Positions 6,106 through 6,653 of a stretch of DNA of 6,653 nt are shown one piece after another (within the stretch, counting starts at the first letter, position 1; the number at the start of each line of letters is the position of its first letter). The DNA is taken from positions 2,726 to 9,378 of the forward strand of contig CAYJOG010000075.1 in the NCBI GenBank assembly GCA_964371695.1. Reading direction: 5' to 3'. Source of the stretch: CAYJOG01 sp964371695 [NCBI: uncultured bacterium]. Its GTDB lineage: Bacteria > CAYJOG01. The notes under the pieces are model-generated. The model made no database searches and had not been told where the DNA came from. It saw nothing but the letters and a program-made list of their open reading frames with translations. The position numbers and the translations under genes were made by a program.

Positions 6106-6653
6106 TCACCCCATCTTCTTGAGCAACTCCGAAACCACCGTGTCGGGTGTCACGCCCTGGGCCTGGGCGGCGTAGTGCATCACCAGACGGTGGCGCAGCA
6201 CCTCTGGCGCCACGGCGCGCACGTCTTCCACGCTGGCGTTGCCCCGGTCGTTCATCAGCGCACGGGCCTTGGCCCCCAGCACCAGATATTGCCCCGCCCT
6301 TGGCCCCGCGCCCCAGCGCAGGTTCTGTCGCACCAGTTCGTGGGGGCTGTCATCGGGTCGCGTGGACCGCACCAGATCCACCGCGTATTGAAACACGCCG
6401 TCGGGCACCGGGGCCTCGCGCACCTGTCGCTGAATGGCCAATATGTCCTCACGGCTGAAAAGTTTTTCCGTTTCGGCTTCTTCTACGCCCGTGGTCATTT
6501 TCAGAATCGCCATTTCTTCGTCGCGGCTGGGGTAATCCACGCGAATTTCGAACATGAAGCGGTCCAGTTGGGCCTCTGGCAGCGGATAGGTGCCCTCCTG
6601 CTCGATGGGGTTCTGTGTGGCGAGCACAAAAAACGGCTCGGCCAGATCAAAGG
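6106..6653 (-). CDS. MoxR-family AAA+ ATPase, N-terminal part outside the window
   Basis: The last 181 residues of a MoxR-type AAA+ ATPase; the frame is open to the right edge, so the Walker A and B motifs are not seen. Visible parts are [20 protein letters not shown], with the sensor 1 Asn in [21 protein letters not shown], with the conserved DRF; and [19 protein letters not shown], the sensor 2 region (family form GASPRA). A lid follows, with [18 protein letters not shown]. MoxR proteins are thought to act as chaperone-like ATPases that help assemble or activate partner proteins, often with von Willebrand factor A and DUF58 proteins encoded just downstream. No such partner follows here; the next gene is the AT-rich cyclase-like gene. 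The TGA stop (6106-6108) overlaps a possible GTG start of that gene. The GTG at 6627 lies inside the conserved ATPase core and is not a real start. Confidence 0.93.
   Translation of the reverse strand, partial: FDLAEPFFVLATQNPIEQEGTYPLPEAQLDRFMFEIRVDYPSRDEEMAILKMTTGVEEAETEKLFSREDILAIQRQVREAPVPDGVFQYAVDLVRSTRPDDSPHELVRQNLRWGAGPRAGQYLVLGAKARALMNDRGNASVEDVRAVAPEVLRHRLVMHYAAQAQGVTPDTVVSELLKKMG

Noticed and set aside
5222-6109. A complete Pycsar defence system
   Set aside because: The cyclase-like protein alone is not enough. No adjacent membrane, TIR or other effector with a cyclic nucleotide-binding domain is seen in the window.

Overview
The window reads as chromosomal DNA from a GC-rich bacterium, most likely a proteobacterium. 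The MnmE protein looks gammaproteobacterial in style, and the intergenic region carries a palindromic element of the CCCTCTCCCT type that is common in proteobacterial genomes. This is an inference; no ribosomal RNA or other taxonomic marker is present. Most of the window has the same GC-rich codon use. One stretch, about 5225-6100, is clearly AT-richer.

Layout. (1) Positions 1-2832, minus strand: a large secreted subtilisin-family (S8) protease. It has a signal peptide, a propeptide, a complete Asp/His/Asn/Ser active site and at least six tandem Ig-like domains, and it runs off the left edge. (2) Positions 2833-3152: a 320-bp region between divergent genes, holding two inverted copies of a 66-bp REP-like palindromic element. 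(3) Positions 3153-4499, plus strand: full-length mnmE, the tRNA U34-modification GTPase. (4) Positions 4474-5210, minus strand: a HEPN/MNT toxin-antitoxin pair. The nucleotidyltransferase has an exact GS-x10-DxD motif and the HEPN protein an exact R-x4-H-x-Y motif. (5) Positions 5222-6076 (open frame to 6109), minus strand: an AT-rich gene for a protein resembling divergent class III nucleotidyl cyclases, of unknown function. (6) Positions 6106-6653, minus strand: the C-terminal part of a MoxR-type AAA+ ATPase, cut by the right edge.

How it fits together. The four right-hand minus-strand genes are packed like an operon in the order moxR, cyclase-like, HEPN, MNT. MNT starts inside the HEPN stop (ATGA), and the HEPN ribosome-binding site overlaps the cyclase-like stop codon. 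The MNT gene ends 26 bp inside the 3' end of mnmE on the opposite strand. MoxR genes are usually followed by DUF58/von Willebrand-type genes; here the next gene is the foreign-looking cyclase-like gene. The most interesting part is therefore the accessory cassette at 4474-6109: a possible signalling or defence gene beside a HEPN/MNT module. No membrane, nuclease or TIR effector of the kind known from cyclic-nucleotide defence systems is present, so a defence role is a hypothesis only.
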